Below, in pieces: positions 54,662 to 63,651 of a stretch of DNA of 64,000 bases (its first letter is position 1; each line of letters starts with the position of its first letter). This stretch comes from Cyclobacterium xiamenense (GTDB taxonomy: Bacteria; Bacteroidota; Bacteroidia; Cytophagales; Cyclobacteriaceae). The position numbers and the translations under genes were made by a program. The stretch lies in assembly GCF_009467825.1 (NCBI RefSeq), contig NZ_WIOK01000001.1:186001-250000 (forward strand), read 5' to 3'. A model generated the notes under the pieces. That model worked only from the letters and a program-made list of their open reading frames with translations. It searched no databases and was not told where the DNA came from.

Positions 54662-56232
54662 TGGTGGGTAGCCAGGGAAAATGCAGGTGGTGGGTTGCAC
54701 CCTCCTATTGGTCTATTCAAAAATGGCTGCGGTTTGCGTTTTTGTCGTTGATACCAGTGGTACATGGGGCCTGTACTCCCGATGATCAAAACACCCTACC
54801 CAACATTATTTTGATTGTATCGGAAGACCATGGTCAGGATTTGGGATGTTATGGAAACCAAAACGTACACACGCCCCACATTGATTCCCTGGCAAAATCG
54901 GGTGTAAAATTCATCAATGCCTATACAACCTATTCTGTGTGCAGCCCCTCCAGAAGCTCAATTTTGACCGGGCTTTACCCTCATCAAAATGGTCAGATAG
55001 GACTGGCAACTCATAATTTTGAAATGTATAAAGCATTCGAAAACATCCCATCTTTTCTTAAAGCGAGAGGTTATAGAACGGGATGTTTGGGTAAATTACA
55101 TGTCAATCCGGAATCAGCCTTTCCCTTTGACTTTCATGAAATTGAAAGTTCAAATTTTGCCAAAGAAAGAATGGGAGATTACGCCATAAAAGCTGCTGAG
55201 TTTATCAAAGCAGGAGGAGAACAACCATTTTTTCTGATGGTCAACTTTCCCGATGCCCACTTCCCTTTGTTAAGGAAAGTTGATTGTCTGCCAACGATTG
55301 AAGTTTCCGCAGATAATGTTTTAAGCACACTTCCTTTTGTGGGTGCAGATACAGAAAGGCTAAGGGAGCTTACTGCAGACTACTACAGTCAGATCAATAG
55401 ATTGGATGAATCCATCGGGATGCTGTTAGATTCATTAAAAGCTACAGCAAAAGCTGAAAATGCATTGATCATTTATCTCAGTGATCACGGTGCGCAGTTT
55501 TCACGAGGCAAAACAACAAATTATGAAGCAGGGCTAAAAATACCATTAATAATGACCTGGCCGAAAGGTTTAACAGGAGGAGAGGTGATGAGCGATCAGA
55601 TGGTATCTGTTATCGATGTATTTCCGACTATCGTTGATGCAGTTTCAGCGCTATCAGAAGTAGAGCTGCCGGGAAGATCACTTATAAAAATAGCCAAAGG
55701 ACAACAGGCTGGACACGAGTATATTTATGCAGGAGGGATGATTGGAACAGCAAAATATTTTTATCCTAAAAGAAGTGTCCGGGGTAAAAAGTACAAGCTG
55801 ATCCATACGTTGTTCAGTGGTGAACCTGATCCCTACTTTACGGTGTATACAGATCACATATACCCCACGGTTTTGTCAGGTACCTCAAGGGAAGAAATAG
55901 CATCATTACCGGTTGAACTTAAAGATGTTTATGATAGATGGGAGAATCCGCCGGCTTTTGAGCTATATGATCTGGAACATGATCCATGGGAGTTTACTAA
56001 TTTAGCGGATGATCCCAATCATCAAGAGGAGTTGAAGCGATTAAAGAGTGTGCTTAATGATTGGCGGGCGAACACCAGAGATCCGTTTATGGATTCGCTT
56101 AATTTTAATACGATTAGAGCGGAAGTTGATTCAATAAACAAGTATTACCCGGACCATAGCTATCAAAAAGACACCGCCTTTCGGTGGAGGTATCCCGAAT
56201 ATTTTGGGGATTATGTTTTGAACAGAAAGTAG
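54658..56232 (+). CDS. Sulfatase, N-sulfoglucosamine sulfohydrolase-like
   Basis: The 524-residue type I sulfatase has the formylglycine motif CSPSR with Cys95. The start at 54658 overlaps the previous stop as ATGA. Segments match the human N-sulfoglucosamine sulfohydrolase pattern: SEDHGQDLGCYGN at the metal site, SILTGLYPHQNG, GKLHVNPESAFPFDF, RSVRGKKYKLIHTL and the late YDLEHDPWEFTNL with WRANTRDPF. The likely reaction is release of N-linked sulfate from an amino sugar, by family analogy. A signal peptide (FAFLSLIPVVHGAC) suggests export, possibly as a lipoprotein. From about base 54800 base composition becomes AT-rich. Confidence 0.88.
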   Translation: MMVGSQGKCRWWVAPSYWSIQKWLRFAFLSLIPVVHGACTPDDQNTLPNIILIVSEDHGQDLGCYGNQNVHTPHIDSLAKSGVKFINAYTTYSVCSPSRSSILTGLYPHQNGQIGLATHNFEMYKAFENIPSFLKARGYRTGCLGKLHVNPESAFPFDFHEIESSNFAKERMGDYAIKAAEFIKAGGEQPFFLMVNFPDAHFPLLRKVDCLPTIEVSADNVLSTLPFVGADTERLRELTADYYSQINRLDESIGMLLDSLKATAKAENALIIYLSDHGAQFSRGKTTNYEAGLKIPLIMTWPKGLTGGEVMSDQMVSVIDVFPTIVDAVSALSEVELPGRSLIKIAKGQQAGHEYIYAGGMIGTAKYFYPKRSVRGKKYKLIHTLFSGEPDPYFTVYTDHIYPTVLSGTSREEIASLPVELKDVYDRWENPPAFELYDLEHDPWEFTNLADDPNHQEELKRLKSVLNDWRANTRDPFMDSLNFNTIRAEVDSINKYYPDHSYQKDTAFRWRYPEYFGDYVLNRK

Positions 56233-56447
56233 GAAGTTAATAGCTTCGGTAATGGGTAAACATGGAGTAAAGCAGACTATGAGGATAGGGTGGGGATTGA
56301 AGTCATTATGCTCGGTAAGTAAGGTTTCTAGTTGTGCAGAAGCAAAGGCACGGCAAAGGAGAACTGTTTTGCAGTTGGGTTTGGGTAAAAATTATCTCCA
56401 ATTCAGATTTGGGTAATTGGTGGTAAAAATTAAAGCTTTATTATCGA
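56233..56447. other. AT-rich gap inside the operon, no gene seen
   Basis: This 215-base gap interrupts an otherwise tightly packed gene chain between the two sulfatases. No ORF of note, strong hairpin or promoter match was found. It may be a remnant of the event that brought in the sulfatases. Confidence 0.4.
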
Positions 56448-57917
56448 ATGGCATCACTATTCAAATTGAGAGCTAATTATTTGTTTATCGGCTTACCTGT
56501 AGGGGCTTTATTGATCTTGTATGTATGCTCAGTATCTACCTTTGCCGCTGACAATCAACAACAGCCTAATGTCTTATTTGTATTGGTTGATGACCTGGGG
56601 TGGAGTGATCTGTCCTTTATGGGCAGCCGAGGATATGAAACTCCAAATATTGATAGACTAGCCTCAGAAGGTATGGTATTTACAGATTTCTATTCGGGAG
56701 GACCAGTCTGTTCTCCAACAAGAGCTTCAATTATGACAGGAAAATCAACTGCAAGAACTGGAATTACCACCTATCTTATTACTCCTGAACAGGATGACTA
56801 TTTTGTCACGCACCAGCTGGAATTAGCTGAATATACGATTGCTGAATCGCTAAAAGGCCAGGGGTATGCAACCGGTTTTTTCGGTAAATGGCATTTGGGA
56901 TATGAGCAAAAGCATTGGGCATCCAATCAGGGATTTGACATTGCCATGGGTGGCGTATCTTCTGTAAATGCCTGGAAAGTATTGTTTCCTGACCAGAAAC
57001 CACCTTTGGATTATCTGACGCAAATCAAGTATTTTTCACCATACCATGCCACTCATATTGATGATGGACCGACGGGTGAATATATGACGGATAGATTAAC
57101 CAATGAGGTGATTGATTTTATAGAGGATAAATGTGGTAAAGAGGAATCATTTTTTGCCTTCTTATCATTCCATACCGTACATACACCATTGGAGGCTAAA
57201 GCAGAAACTATCAGGAAATATGAGAAAAAGTTTGACGAAGAAGGAGTACTTGGAATTGAGGAAAAGGCCAATGGTTCACGGGTTTATCAAAATATCCCGG
57301 AATATGCAGCCATGGTAGAGCATTTGGATGAAAATGTTGGGCGTTTGTTGAAAAAATTGGATGAGCTCAACCTACGCGAAAATACGATTGTAATTTTTAC
57401 TTCTGATAATGGGGGTAAAATGAATGTGACTTCAAATGCCCCATTAAGAGGTGGTAAGCACAACCTGTATGAAGGCGGGATACGCGTGCCTCTTATTTTA
57501 CGGTGGCCGGACAAAATCAAGGCTGAAACCATAAATTCAACGCCACTAATAACAGATGATCTGTATCCAACCATTCTGGATCTTCTTGACCTATCTCTGA
57601 TTCCGGAGCAACATCAGGATGGCCGTAGTTTCAAAGATATTTTATTAGGAAAATCAAAATCTATTAACAAAGGCCCTTTGTATTGGCACTATCCGCACGG
57701 GGTATTTCAAGCAGCAGTTAGATCAGGCGATTACAAAATGATATACACGTACAAGACAGGTAACGCTTCGTTATATAACCTGAGGAAAGACATTGGTGAA
57801 AAAGTCGATTTAAGTAAAACACATGAAAGAAAAACGAAGAAAATGAAAGCCTTATTAAGCCAATGGCTTGATGAAACGAAGGCAAGATTTCCAGATGAAG
57901 GAACAATCAAACCATGA
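56448..57917 (+). CDS. Sulfatase, arylsulfatase A type
   Basis: The 489-residue type I sulfatase has a signal peptide (residues 1-34, ending STFAA). The metal site is LVDDLGWSD, and the formylglycine motif is CSPTR with Cys88, in a Cys-type sulfatase needing FGE or anSME maturation. GKWHLGYEQKHWASNQGFD and FTSDNGGKMN follow, with RGGKHNLYEGGIRVP in the substrate region. It differs from the N-sulfatase-like neighbour and fits the broad arylsulfatase A group (O-sulfate ester cleavage). Exact sulfate position is not predictable. It overlaps the next gene by 4 bases and shares the AT-rich composition. Confidence 0.9.
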   Translation: MASLFKLRANYLFIGLPVGALLILYVCSVSTFAADNQQQPNVLFVLVDDLGWSDLSFMGSRGYETPNIDRLASEGMVFTDFYSGGPVCSPTRASIMTGKSTARTGITTYLITPEQDDYFVTHQLELAEYTIAESLKGQGYATGFFGKWHLGYEQKHWASNQGFDIAMGGVSSVNAWKVLFPDQKPPLDYLTQIKYFSPYHATHIDDGPTGEYMTDRLTNEVIDFIEDKCGKEESFFAFLSFHTVHTPLEAKAETIRKYEKKFDEEGVLGIEEKANGSRVYQNIPEYAAMVEHLDENVGRLLKKLDELNLRENTIVIFTSDNGGKMNVTSNAPLRGGKHNLYEGGIRVPLILRWPDKIKAETINSTPLITDDLYPTILDLLDLSLIPEQHQDGRSFKDILLGKSKSINKGPLYWHYPHGVFQAAVRSGDYKMIYTYKTGNASLYNLRKDIGEKVDLSKTHERKTKKMKALLSQWLDETKARFPDEGTIKP

Positions 57918-59053
57918 AAAAAATCAGCTTATTTTATTTAATGGTGTTTGCCACCCAATTTCTGGCTGGCATTGAGAATATGTATGCTCAAAACACTAAA
58001 TATAGCGATGTCCGTATGGTATTAAAACTTAACCCAGGGGAAAACAATCCCAGAAATAGCGAAGGTGACTTTATCAGATTGAAAGATGGCCGGATCATGT
58101 TTGTTTATACCCATTTCACCGGCCGATCGGCCAGTGATTTTGGCTCCGCCTTTTTGGCAGCCAGGTATTCAGAAGATAATGGCCATACCTGGACAAAGGA
58201 AAGCAAGGCTGTCGTTTCCAACGATGGGGGAATGAATGTCATGTCTGTTTCTTTACTCAGGCTAAAGGACGGAAATATTGCGCTGTTTTACGCCCGGAAA
58301 AACAGCCTGATGGACTGTATTCCACTCATGCGGATTTTCACCGATGAAGGAGATACCTGGTCCGATCCCGTAGCTTGTATCACCGATAGGAAAGGATATT
58401 TTGTACTGAATAATAACCGGGTCATACAACTTGAAAATGGGAGGATACTGATGCCGGTGGCCTTGCACGAGACATTGGAAGGAGAAGCATTTAATGAAAA
58501 AGGTCGGCTATTTACCTATTATTCCGACGACAACGGGAAAACCTGGCAGTCAGGAAAGGAGGTTGGGAACCCGAAAAATGCTACGTTACAGGAACCTGGG
58601 CTTGTGGTACTGAATAGTGGGAAAATTATGATGATCATTCGTACCGATGAAGGTGTACAGTTTGCAGCCTATTCTAAAAATGATGGAGAAAAGTGGACTG
58701 GTGCTAAAGCCACTGACATACCCTCTCCACTATCCCCGGCTACTATTTCGAGGATTCCCTCTACTGGGGATCTAATACTGGTTTGGAACAATAATGGGGT
58801 TAAAAATGGGGTTTATGCTGGTAAAAGGACTCCGCTAAATATCGCTATCTCCAAAGATGAAGGCAAAACCTGGCAAAACGAGCGGGTTCTGGAGGACGAT
58901 GCCGATGGATGGTATTGTTATACCGCTATTCATTTTGTCCATGACAACAACGTATTGCTTGGATACTGTGCTGGCAATCGAAGCCAGGGAACGGGTTTAG
59001 CCGTCACAAAAATTACCTTGTTGGACCTGGCCTGGATTTATGGAGATAAATAG
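57914..59053 (+). CDS. Sialidase-fold protein, RNSEG paralogue 3
   Basis: The 379-residue protein has a signal peptide (residues 1-25, ending NMYAQ). Five Asp boxes are seen (SEDNGHTWTKE, FTDEGDTWSDP, SDDNGKTWQSG, a degenerate SKNDGEKWTGA, SKDEGKTWQNE). The signature NPRNSEGDFIRL (Arg47) and YARKNSLMDCIP align with the paralogues at 52356 and 53510. In the third signature Asp is replaced by Met (SLMDC compared with SLDDC). It lies immediately after the second sulfatase, so the two later paralogues flank the sulfatase pair. Confidence 0.82.
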   Translation: MKKISLFYLMVFATQFLAGIENMYAQNTKYSDVRMVLKLNPGENNPRNSEGDFIRLKDGRIMFVYTHFTGRSASDFGSAFLAARYSEDNGHTWTKESKAVVSNDGGMNVMSVSLLRLKDGNIALFYARKNSLMDCIPLMRIFTDEGDTWSDPVACITDRKGYFVLNNNRVIQLENGRILMPVALHETLEGEAFNEKGRLFTYYSDDNGKTWQSGKEVGNPKNATLQEPGLVVLNSGKIMMIIRTDEGVQFAAYSKNDGEKWTGAKATDIPSPLSPATISRIPSTGDLILVWNNNGVKNGVYAGKRTPLNIAISKDEGKTWQNERVLEDDADGWYCYTAIHFVHDNNVLLGYCAGNRSQGTGLAVTKITLLDLAWIYGDK

Positions 59054-59112
59054 GTTTTTTGCTCGACTGATTGGTCCCGAAGTCGGTCCGGCATCCAAAT
59101 AATTATGTACTA

Positions 59113-59874
59113 ATGTATCGTATCGGAGTCCTGTTTTTTTTAAAATTCACACTGCTTTTCGCAACCGGGGGTTGTTTTGCTGCCCATTCCCGAATGCCTG
59201 TACAGACCGAAAATGGGTCAAAGCGGGAAAAAACATATACCGTGGTGGCTTTCGGCAATTCCATTACGGCTACCAGAAGCACCGTTCAACGGGTGTTTGC
59301 ACAGCGGTTGCCAGAACTATTGGCGGTGCGGGGAATAACGGCAGAAGTCATCAATGCCGGTATACCGGGTAGCCATACGGGTAGCATCAGGGATCACTCC
59401 CTGTTCAAAATTAGGCATGCGAAGGACAGATTTGAGTCCGATGTGCTGGCCCATCATCCCGATTTGGTAACCATTGGGTTTGGAACCAACGATGCCTATA
59501 TTGATGGATCCGATCCGAATGGCCCCTCCCGAATTCCATTATCGGATTATGAAAAAAACCTTACATTCATGATTAAGACGCTTCAGGAATGTCGGGTGAA
59601 AGTTGTTTTGATAGCACCCAACATGTTGGGAGGAAAATTTCCTGGCTATCAAAATGAGCGGTTGATGCAGTATGTGGCGACCGTTCGAAGATTATCCAGA
59701 GAGTACCAAACCGGATTGGTTGATAACGTCGAATTATTTATGAAATACCATAAAGACACGGGTTATCCTTTGGAAGCGTTGCTATTGGATGGTATTCATC
59801 CCAATGACCTGGGACATCAATTGATGGCCGAAAAAATGGTGGAGGAGGTGCAACGCCTACTGATATTAATTTAA
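59113..59874 (+). CDS. SGNH/GDSL hydrolase
   Basis: The frame opens at a TTG (59071), but the ATG at 59113 gives a proper signal peptide and possible lipoprotein Cys21 (FTLLFATGGCFAA). The 253-residue enzyme shows the SGNH blocks: FGNSITATRST with Ser50, the oxyanion Gly in INAGIPGSHTG, GFGTNDAYIDG, and DGIHPNDLGH with the catalytic Asp and His. These enzymes are esterases, often removing acetyl or other acyl groups from glycans. Its neighbours point to de-esterification of the same exported substrate. Confidence 0.92.
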   Translation: MYRIGVLFFLKFTLLFATGGCFAAHSRMPVQTENGSKREKTYTVVAFGNSITATRSTVQRVFAQRLPELLAVRGITAEVINAGIPGSHTGSIRDHSLFKIRHAKDRFESDVLAHHPDLVTIGFGTNDAYIDGSDPNGPSRIPLSDYEKNLTFMIKTLQECRVKVVLIAPNMLGGKFPGYQNERLMQYVATVRRLSREYQTGLVDNVELFMKYHKDTGYPLEALLLDGIHPNDLGHQLMAEKMVEEVQRLLILI

Positions 59875-59883
59875 ACTGAAAAT

Positions 59884-60801
59884 ATGTCGGAGTTATTTCC
59901 TATCTACACGTTACGTGGTCCAAAGGATGGTCCCAAGGGGCTGATTATCGCCGGAGTCCACGGAGACGAATACGAGCCCATACTGGCGGTGATGCAACTC
60001 ATCCGAACGCTGGGGGCACGCTTGCTTTGTGGAAGCCTTACATTGGTGCCCATTGCAAACAAAAGCGCCTATCTGGCAGGCGCCCGTGTCGGTGAAGATG
60101 GCCTGGACCTGGCGCGGACCTGCCCCGGAGACAAAGCCGGTAGCATCACCGAACAAGTAGCCTACCAAATCAGCAAACGGATTCAAGCGTCGGATTTTAT
60201 GATTGATATGCATACCGGGGGCAACCTTTTCGATATTCTCCCCTTATCCGGTTACATGATCCATTCCAATTCGAAGGTGTTGGAAACGCAGCGTTCGATG
60301 GCAGCGGCATTTAACTTGCCCGTTATTTGGGGGACCAGTCCGGATTTGCAAGGTAGAACCTTGTCTATAGCCCGAGACGCGGAGATTCCTGCCATATATA
60401 CAGAATTCAGAGGCGGAGGATTTCGTCCGGAAGGAATCGGACGCCTGGTAGCCGGCTGCGAACATGTGCTGTCGTACTTTGAAATGCTGAGCGAAGGAGA
60501 AAGGTCAGCCAAGATTTCCCTTGAAATCGAAGACAAAGAGCCTGGAAGCGGGCAGCTGCAACGGATGTATCCGGCTCCTGGAGCAGGTGTATTTGTACCT
60601 CAGGTTGGATTGGGCGCAGAGGTTCGAAGATACGATCCGATCGGAGAAATCTGGGATTACAGTGGAAAGGTTACCAATCAAGTGTTGGCAGAAAAGGACG
60701 GCACGGTATTTTTGTTGCGCGCGATTCCCCGAGTCGAAAAAGGGGAAGCGCTGGCCGGGATATTACCCAATTCAAAATTGACTAGCAATGGAAGGGATTG
60801 A
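59884..60801 (+). CDS. Succinylglutamate desuccinylase/aspartoacylase-family deacylase
   Basis: The 305-residue protein has the zinc site HGDE with His26 and Glu29, and His110 in DMHTGG. DLARTCPG near 75 corresponds to the family DLNR-FPG segment. The late Glu in TEFRGGG and the C-terminal beta domain (IGEIWDYSGKV) fit. The family hydrolyses N-acyl amides or similar bonds of small acidic molecules. No signal peptide, so it is predicted to be cytoplasmic. It heads the intracellular module and overlaps the SDR gene by 14 bases. Confidence 0.85.
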   Translation: MSELFPIYTLRGPKDGPKGLIIAGVHGDEYEPILAVMQLIRTLGARLLCGSLTLVPIANKSAYLAGARVGEDGLDLARTCPGDKAGSITEQVAYQISKRIQASDFMIDMHTGGNLFDILPLSGYMIHSNSKVLETQRSMAAAFNLPVIWGTSPDLQGRTLSIARDAEIPAIYTEFRGGGFRPEGIGRLVAGCEHVLSYFEMLSEGERSAKISLEIEDKEPGSGQLQRMYPAPGAGVFVPQVGLGAEVRRYDPIGEIWDYSGKVTNQVLAEKDGTVFLLRAIPRVEKGEALAGILPNSKLTSNGRD

Positions 60802-61612
60802 CAAACATGAGGGTCGGGTGGTCATCGTCACCGGTGCATCCAGAGGAATCGGAAAAGCGATCGCCAGGCAATTTATTGAAAATGGCGATCGTGTGGCGAT
60901 GGTAGCGGATGATGTGGAGGAGCTACGCAGCAGTGTGGACGGAATCCGTTGGCGAGCAAACGTCCTGGTATTGCCTGGAGATTTGGCTGACCAGGTCTTT
61001 CTACAGGAGCTTGTGACTGAAACCCTATCCAAATGGGGAAGGGTAGACATTTTAATAAACAATGCGGCTTGGCGCACGCTGGAAACCTTGCGGACCATTT
61101 CCCTGGATACCTGGGAAAAAACCATTCGAATTTGCCTGACTGCTCCTGTTTTTTTGAGCAAACTGGTGTCCGCTAACATGGAAAGCAGGGAATCCACAGG
61201 CGTAATCGTGAACATCAGCAGCATCATGGCGGAAAGGGCCGGTGGCACCAGTCCCGCCTACGTGGCTTCCAAGGGGGCCTTGCTGAGCATGACCTATGAA
61301 ATGGCCGCTTTGTACGGACCCTCGGGAATTCGGGTGGTTGCCGTTTGTCCGGGGAACGTTCATACAGCCTTGAGTACGGATTTCATGGATCGAGCGGGCA
61401 ATAATATCAGTCAACGACTTGTTCAGGATATGGAAAACCAGACGCCCTTGAAACGAAGCGCAACGCCGCAAGAAATCGCAAACGGCGTGTTTTGGCTTTG
61501 CTCGTCCGAGGCCTCGTTTGTCACCGGTACTTCCATTCAGATGGATGGAGGATTTAGTCACAATTTCAGTAGTTACACCAATAAAAAATCACAATTTCCC
61601 AACGAGTTTTGA
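60788..61612 (+). CDS. SDR oxidoreductase
   Basis: The 274-residue short-chain dehydrogenase has GASRGIGKAI near 14-23, NNAA near 92, and the catalytic YVASK with its Ser in NISSIMAERAGG. The residue after beta-2 is VADDVEE, with Asp suggesting NAD. It overlaps the M14-like deacylase upstream and the PLP enzyme downstream (TTGA). The role is probably oxidation of a sugar or amino-sugar hydroxyl; the substrate is unknown. Confidence 0.88.
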   Translation: MEGIDKHEGRVVIVTGASRGIGKAIARQFIENGDRVAMVADDVEELRSSVDGIRWRANVLVLPGDLADQVFLQELVTETLSKWGRVDILINNAAWRTLETLRTISLDTWEKTIRICLTAPVFLSKLVSANMESRESTGVIVNISSIMAERAGGTSPAYVASKGALLSMTYEMAALYGPSGIRVVAVCPGNVHTALSTDFMDRAGNNISQRLVQDMENQTPLKRSATPQEIANGVFWLCSSEASFVTGTSIQMDGGFSHNFSSYTNKKSQFPNEF

Positions 61613-62715
61613 GAGGAATCTGGAAATACCAAAAATGGATGGATTTGCCCCAGGAGCTGCTTCCATTTACCCTGGGAGAAGGGTCCACCCCGCTGATTCG
61701 GTCAAAAACCATCGGCCCGGATCAGGGACAGGGGCACTTGTATTTTAAACTGGAGACAGCCAATCCTTCCGGCTCGTACAAAGACCGGTTTGCTGCCTTT
61801 GCCGTCGCTGACATGCTGCGAACAAAAAGCGAACGTTGCCTGGCTACCTCCAGTGGAAATACCGGGGCAGCGCTTGCCGCCTATGCCGCTGCTGCGGGGC
61901 TCCCTTGTCACATCGTCCTGGTAGAAGGAGCTCCGGAAGGTAAGTTGGCGCAGATGCAAGCCCATGGAGCCCGTTTGGTAACCGTTAAGGGTTTTGGGAT
62001 CAACAAGGAGATTAGCGAAAGCATATTTGGTAAACTAGCAATGCTGGCCTCCGATTACCAGACGCAGATTCAGGTAAGTGCCTATACCTACAGTCCGGTA
62101 GGCATGCAGGGGGTGCAAACCATTGGATTTGAACTGGCAGAAGACTTGCCGGAGGCGGATCATGTGTTTGTACCTGCAGGTGGAGGAGGTCTTGCCCTGG
62201 CTATTTGCAGGGGATATCAACTATGGAAGCATAGGCAACCTGAATTTAAGCTCCCAAAAATCCATTGTGTACAGCCGGAGGGCAACAATACCATTGCCGG
62301 AAATTTACGGGCAGGTTTGGAACATGCCCAGGCCGTGGAAAATGCCTTTACCCGGGTAAGTGGACTGCAAGTGGCCAGCGTCATCGACGGAAACGAAACC
62401 TTGCAGGCCTGCCGGCTCTCCGGAGGAAATGGATACCTGGTGTCTGACGAGGATGTCTTTGACGCGCAGCGAATACTGGCACAGTGTGAGGGCGTTTTTG
62501 CGGAACCAGCCGGTGCTGTTGCGCTGGCAGGATGGAGAAAATCCTTAAAACTCGGAGAAATGTCTGCAGATGAAAAGTCCGTTTGTATTATTACTGGGAA
62601 CGGCTTTAAAGATCCGCCTTCTGTAGCAGCAATGACCGCAGCGAATCCTCTCCATTTTCTGGATAATGTAGGCGAATTAGAAAACTATTTTAAAAGTAAC
62701 GAATCGAATCAGTAA
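61609..62715 (+). CDS. Threonine-synthase-like PLP enzyme (fold type II lyase)
   Basis: The 368-residue protein starts at a TTG in a TTGA overlap; the ATG at 61639 would remove the conserved IWKYQKW start of this family, so the TTG is preferred. Lys58 (SGSYKDRFAAF) is the PLP lysine, SSGNTGAALA binds the cofactor phosphate and VPAGGGGLALAI is the second glycine-rich loop. Family members are threonine synthases, dehydratases and ammonia-lyases. In this operon a beta-elimination of an amino-sugar acid or amino acid is more likely than threonine synthesis, but that is inference. Confidence 0.82.
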   Translation: MRGIWKYQKWMDLPQELLPFTLGEGSTPLIRSKTIGPDQGQGHLYFKLETANPSGSYKDRFAAFAVADMLRTKSERCLATSSGNTGAALAAYAAAAGLPCHIVLVEGAPEGKLAQMQAHGARLVTVKGFGINKEISESIFGKLAMLASDYQTQIQVSAYTYSPVGMQGVQTIGFELAEDLPEADHVFVPAGGGGLALAICRGYQLWKHRQPEFKLPKIHCVQPEGNNTIAGNLRAGLEHAQAVENAFTRVSGLQVASVIDGNETLQACRLSGGNGYLVSDEDVFDAQRILAQCEGVFAEPAGAVALAGWRKSLKLGEMSADEKSVCIITGNGFKDPPSVAAMTAANPLHFLDNVGELENYFKSNESNQ

Positions 62716-62724
62716 CAAATCACC

Positions 62725-63651
62725 ATGGATGAACGACTAAAAGGGGTGTGGCCGGCGTTATTGACCCCCATGAATGAAGCAGGTAGACCGGATATCGCTG
62801 AGCTAGAAAAATGGCTGGATGTACTCATCTCGCAAGGCATGGATGGACTCTATTTGCTGGGATCCACCGGACAAGGATTCCTATTAGGGGAGGCGGAAAG
62901 AAAGAAGGTTACGGAGGTGGCTGCTTCGGTGAACGGAGGCCAGGTGCCCCTGATCATACAGGTTGGTTCCATGACTACCGGCGAATCGGTTCGCCTGGCG
63001 CAGCATGCGGCTGGCTGCAACGTAGATGGGATTTCGTCCGTCGCACCGGTATATTACGGATCCTCCGATGGGAGTTCCGCCATGGCTTTGAAGCACTACG
63101 AATCGATTGCAAGTGCTACCGATCTGCCATTTTTTCCGTACCAATTGGGAACAAGCGGTTTTTCTGATGGATTGGTTGGATTTGTCAATAAATTGCTTCA
63201 ACTCCCCAACATGGCAGGCATGAAGCTAACAACCAACAATCTGCTGGAAATAAGTACCATTTCTTACAGTTCCCGGGGAAAGCTGACGCTTTTCAGTGGA
63301 GCGGATGAGCTCATGTGCCATGCGGCCCTTTGCGGGACATCCGGGGCGATTGGTTCTTTTTACAATGTATTTGGACCCGAGTGCCAGTTTGTTCGTAACT
63401 CCTTTATGGAAGGAAATGTGGCCCTGGCAACCGATTTTATGTTGATTTTTCAGGAAATGATCGCGGAGGTCTTGCCGAATGTCTGGACGTTTTTTCGTCA
63501 GGCCATCCGGCTCCGGTATGAGGTGGACATCGGCCCGGCGATCCCGCCGGTTGGCAATACCAACCGTCCCTGGAAAGAAGAAAAAGTGGTCGCCCTGCTG
63601 GAGCGGATCATCAATGCAGCAAAAGTCAACGAACCCAACGAATCAAAATGA
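62725..63651 (+). CDS. DapA-family pyruvate-dependent aldolase
   Basis: The 308-residue protein has the Schiff-base Lys167 (GMKLTTNN), the Tyr139 catalytic position (PYQLG) and GSTGQG at 46-51. This matches N-acetylneuraminate lyase and KDG-type aldolases rather than lysine biosynthesis, given the operon. The likely reaction is retro-aldol cleavage of a 2-keto-3-deoxy sugar acid, or of a sialic-type acid, to pyruvate and an aldehyde. It overlaps the RraA-like gene by 4 bases (ATGA). Confidence 0.88.
   Translation: MDERLKGVWPALLTPMNEAGRPDIAELEKWLDVLISQGMDGLYLLGSTGQGFLLGEAERKKVTEVAASVNGGQVPLIIQVGSMTTGESVRLAQHAAGCNVDGISSVAPVYYGSSDGSSAMALKHYESIASATDLPFFPYQLGTSGFSDGLVGFVNKLLQLPNMAGMKLTTNNLLEISTISYSSRGKLTLFSGADELMCHAALCGTSGAIGSFYNVFGPECQFVRNSFMEGNVALATDFMLIFQEMIAEVLPNVWTFFRQAIRLRYEVDIGPAIPPVGNTNRPWKEEKVVALLERIINAAKVNEPNESK

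Noticed and set aside
44453-59053. Calling the five Asp-box proteins true sialidases
   Set aside because: Asp boxes show the fold only. The classical GH33 active-site set was not convincingly seen, so the name was kept at fold level.
62725-63651. Dihydrodipicolinate synthase for lysine synthesis
   Set aside because: The operon context and the YQLG and MKLTTNN variants fit a sugar-acid aldolase better than DapA.
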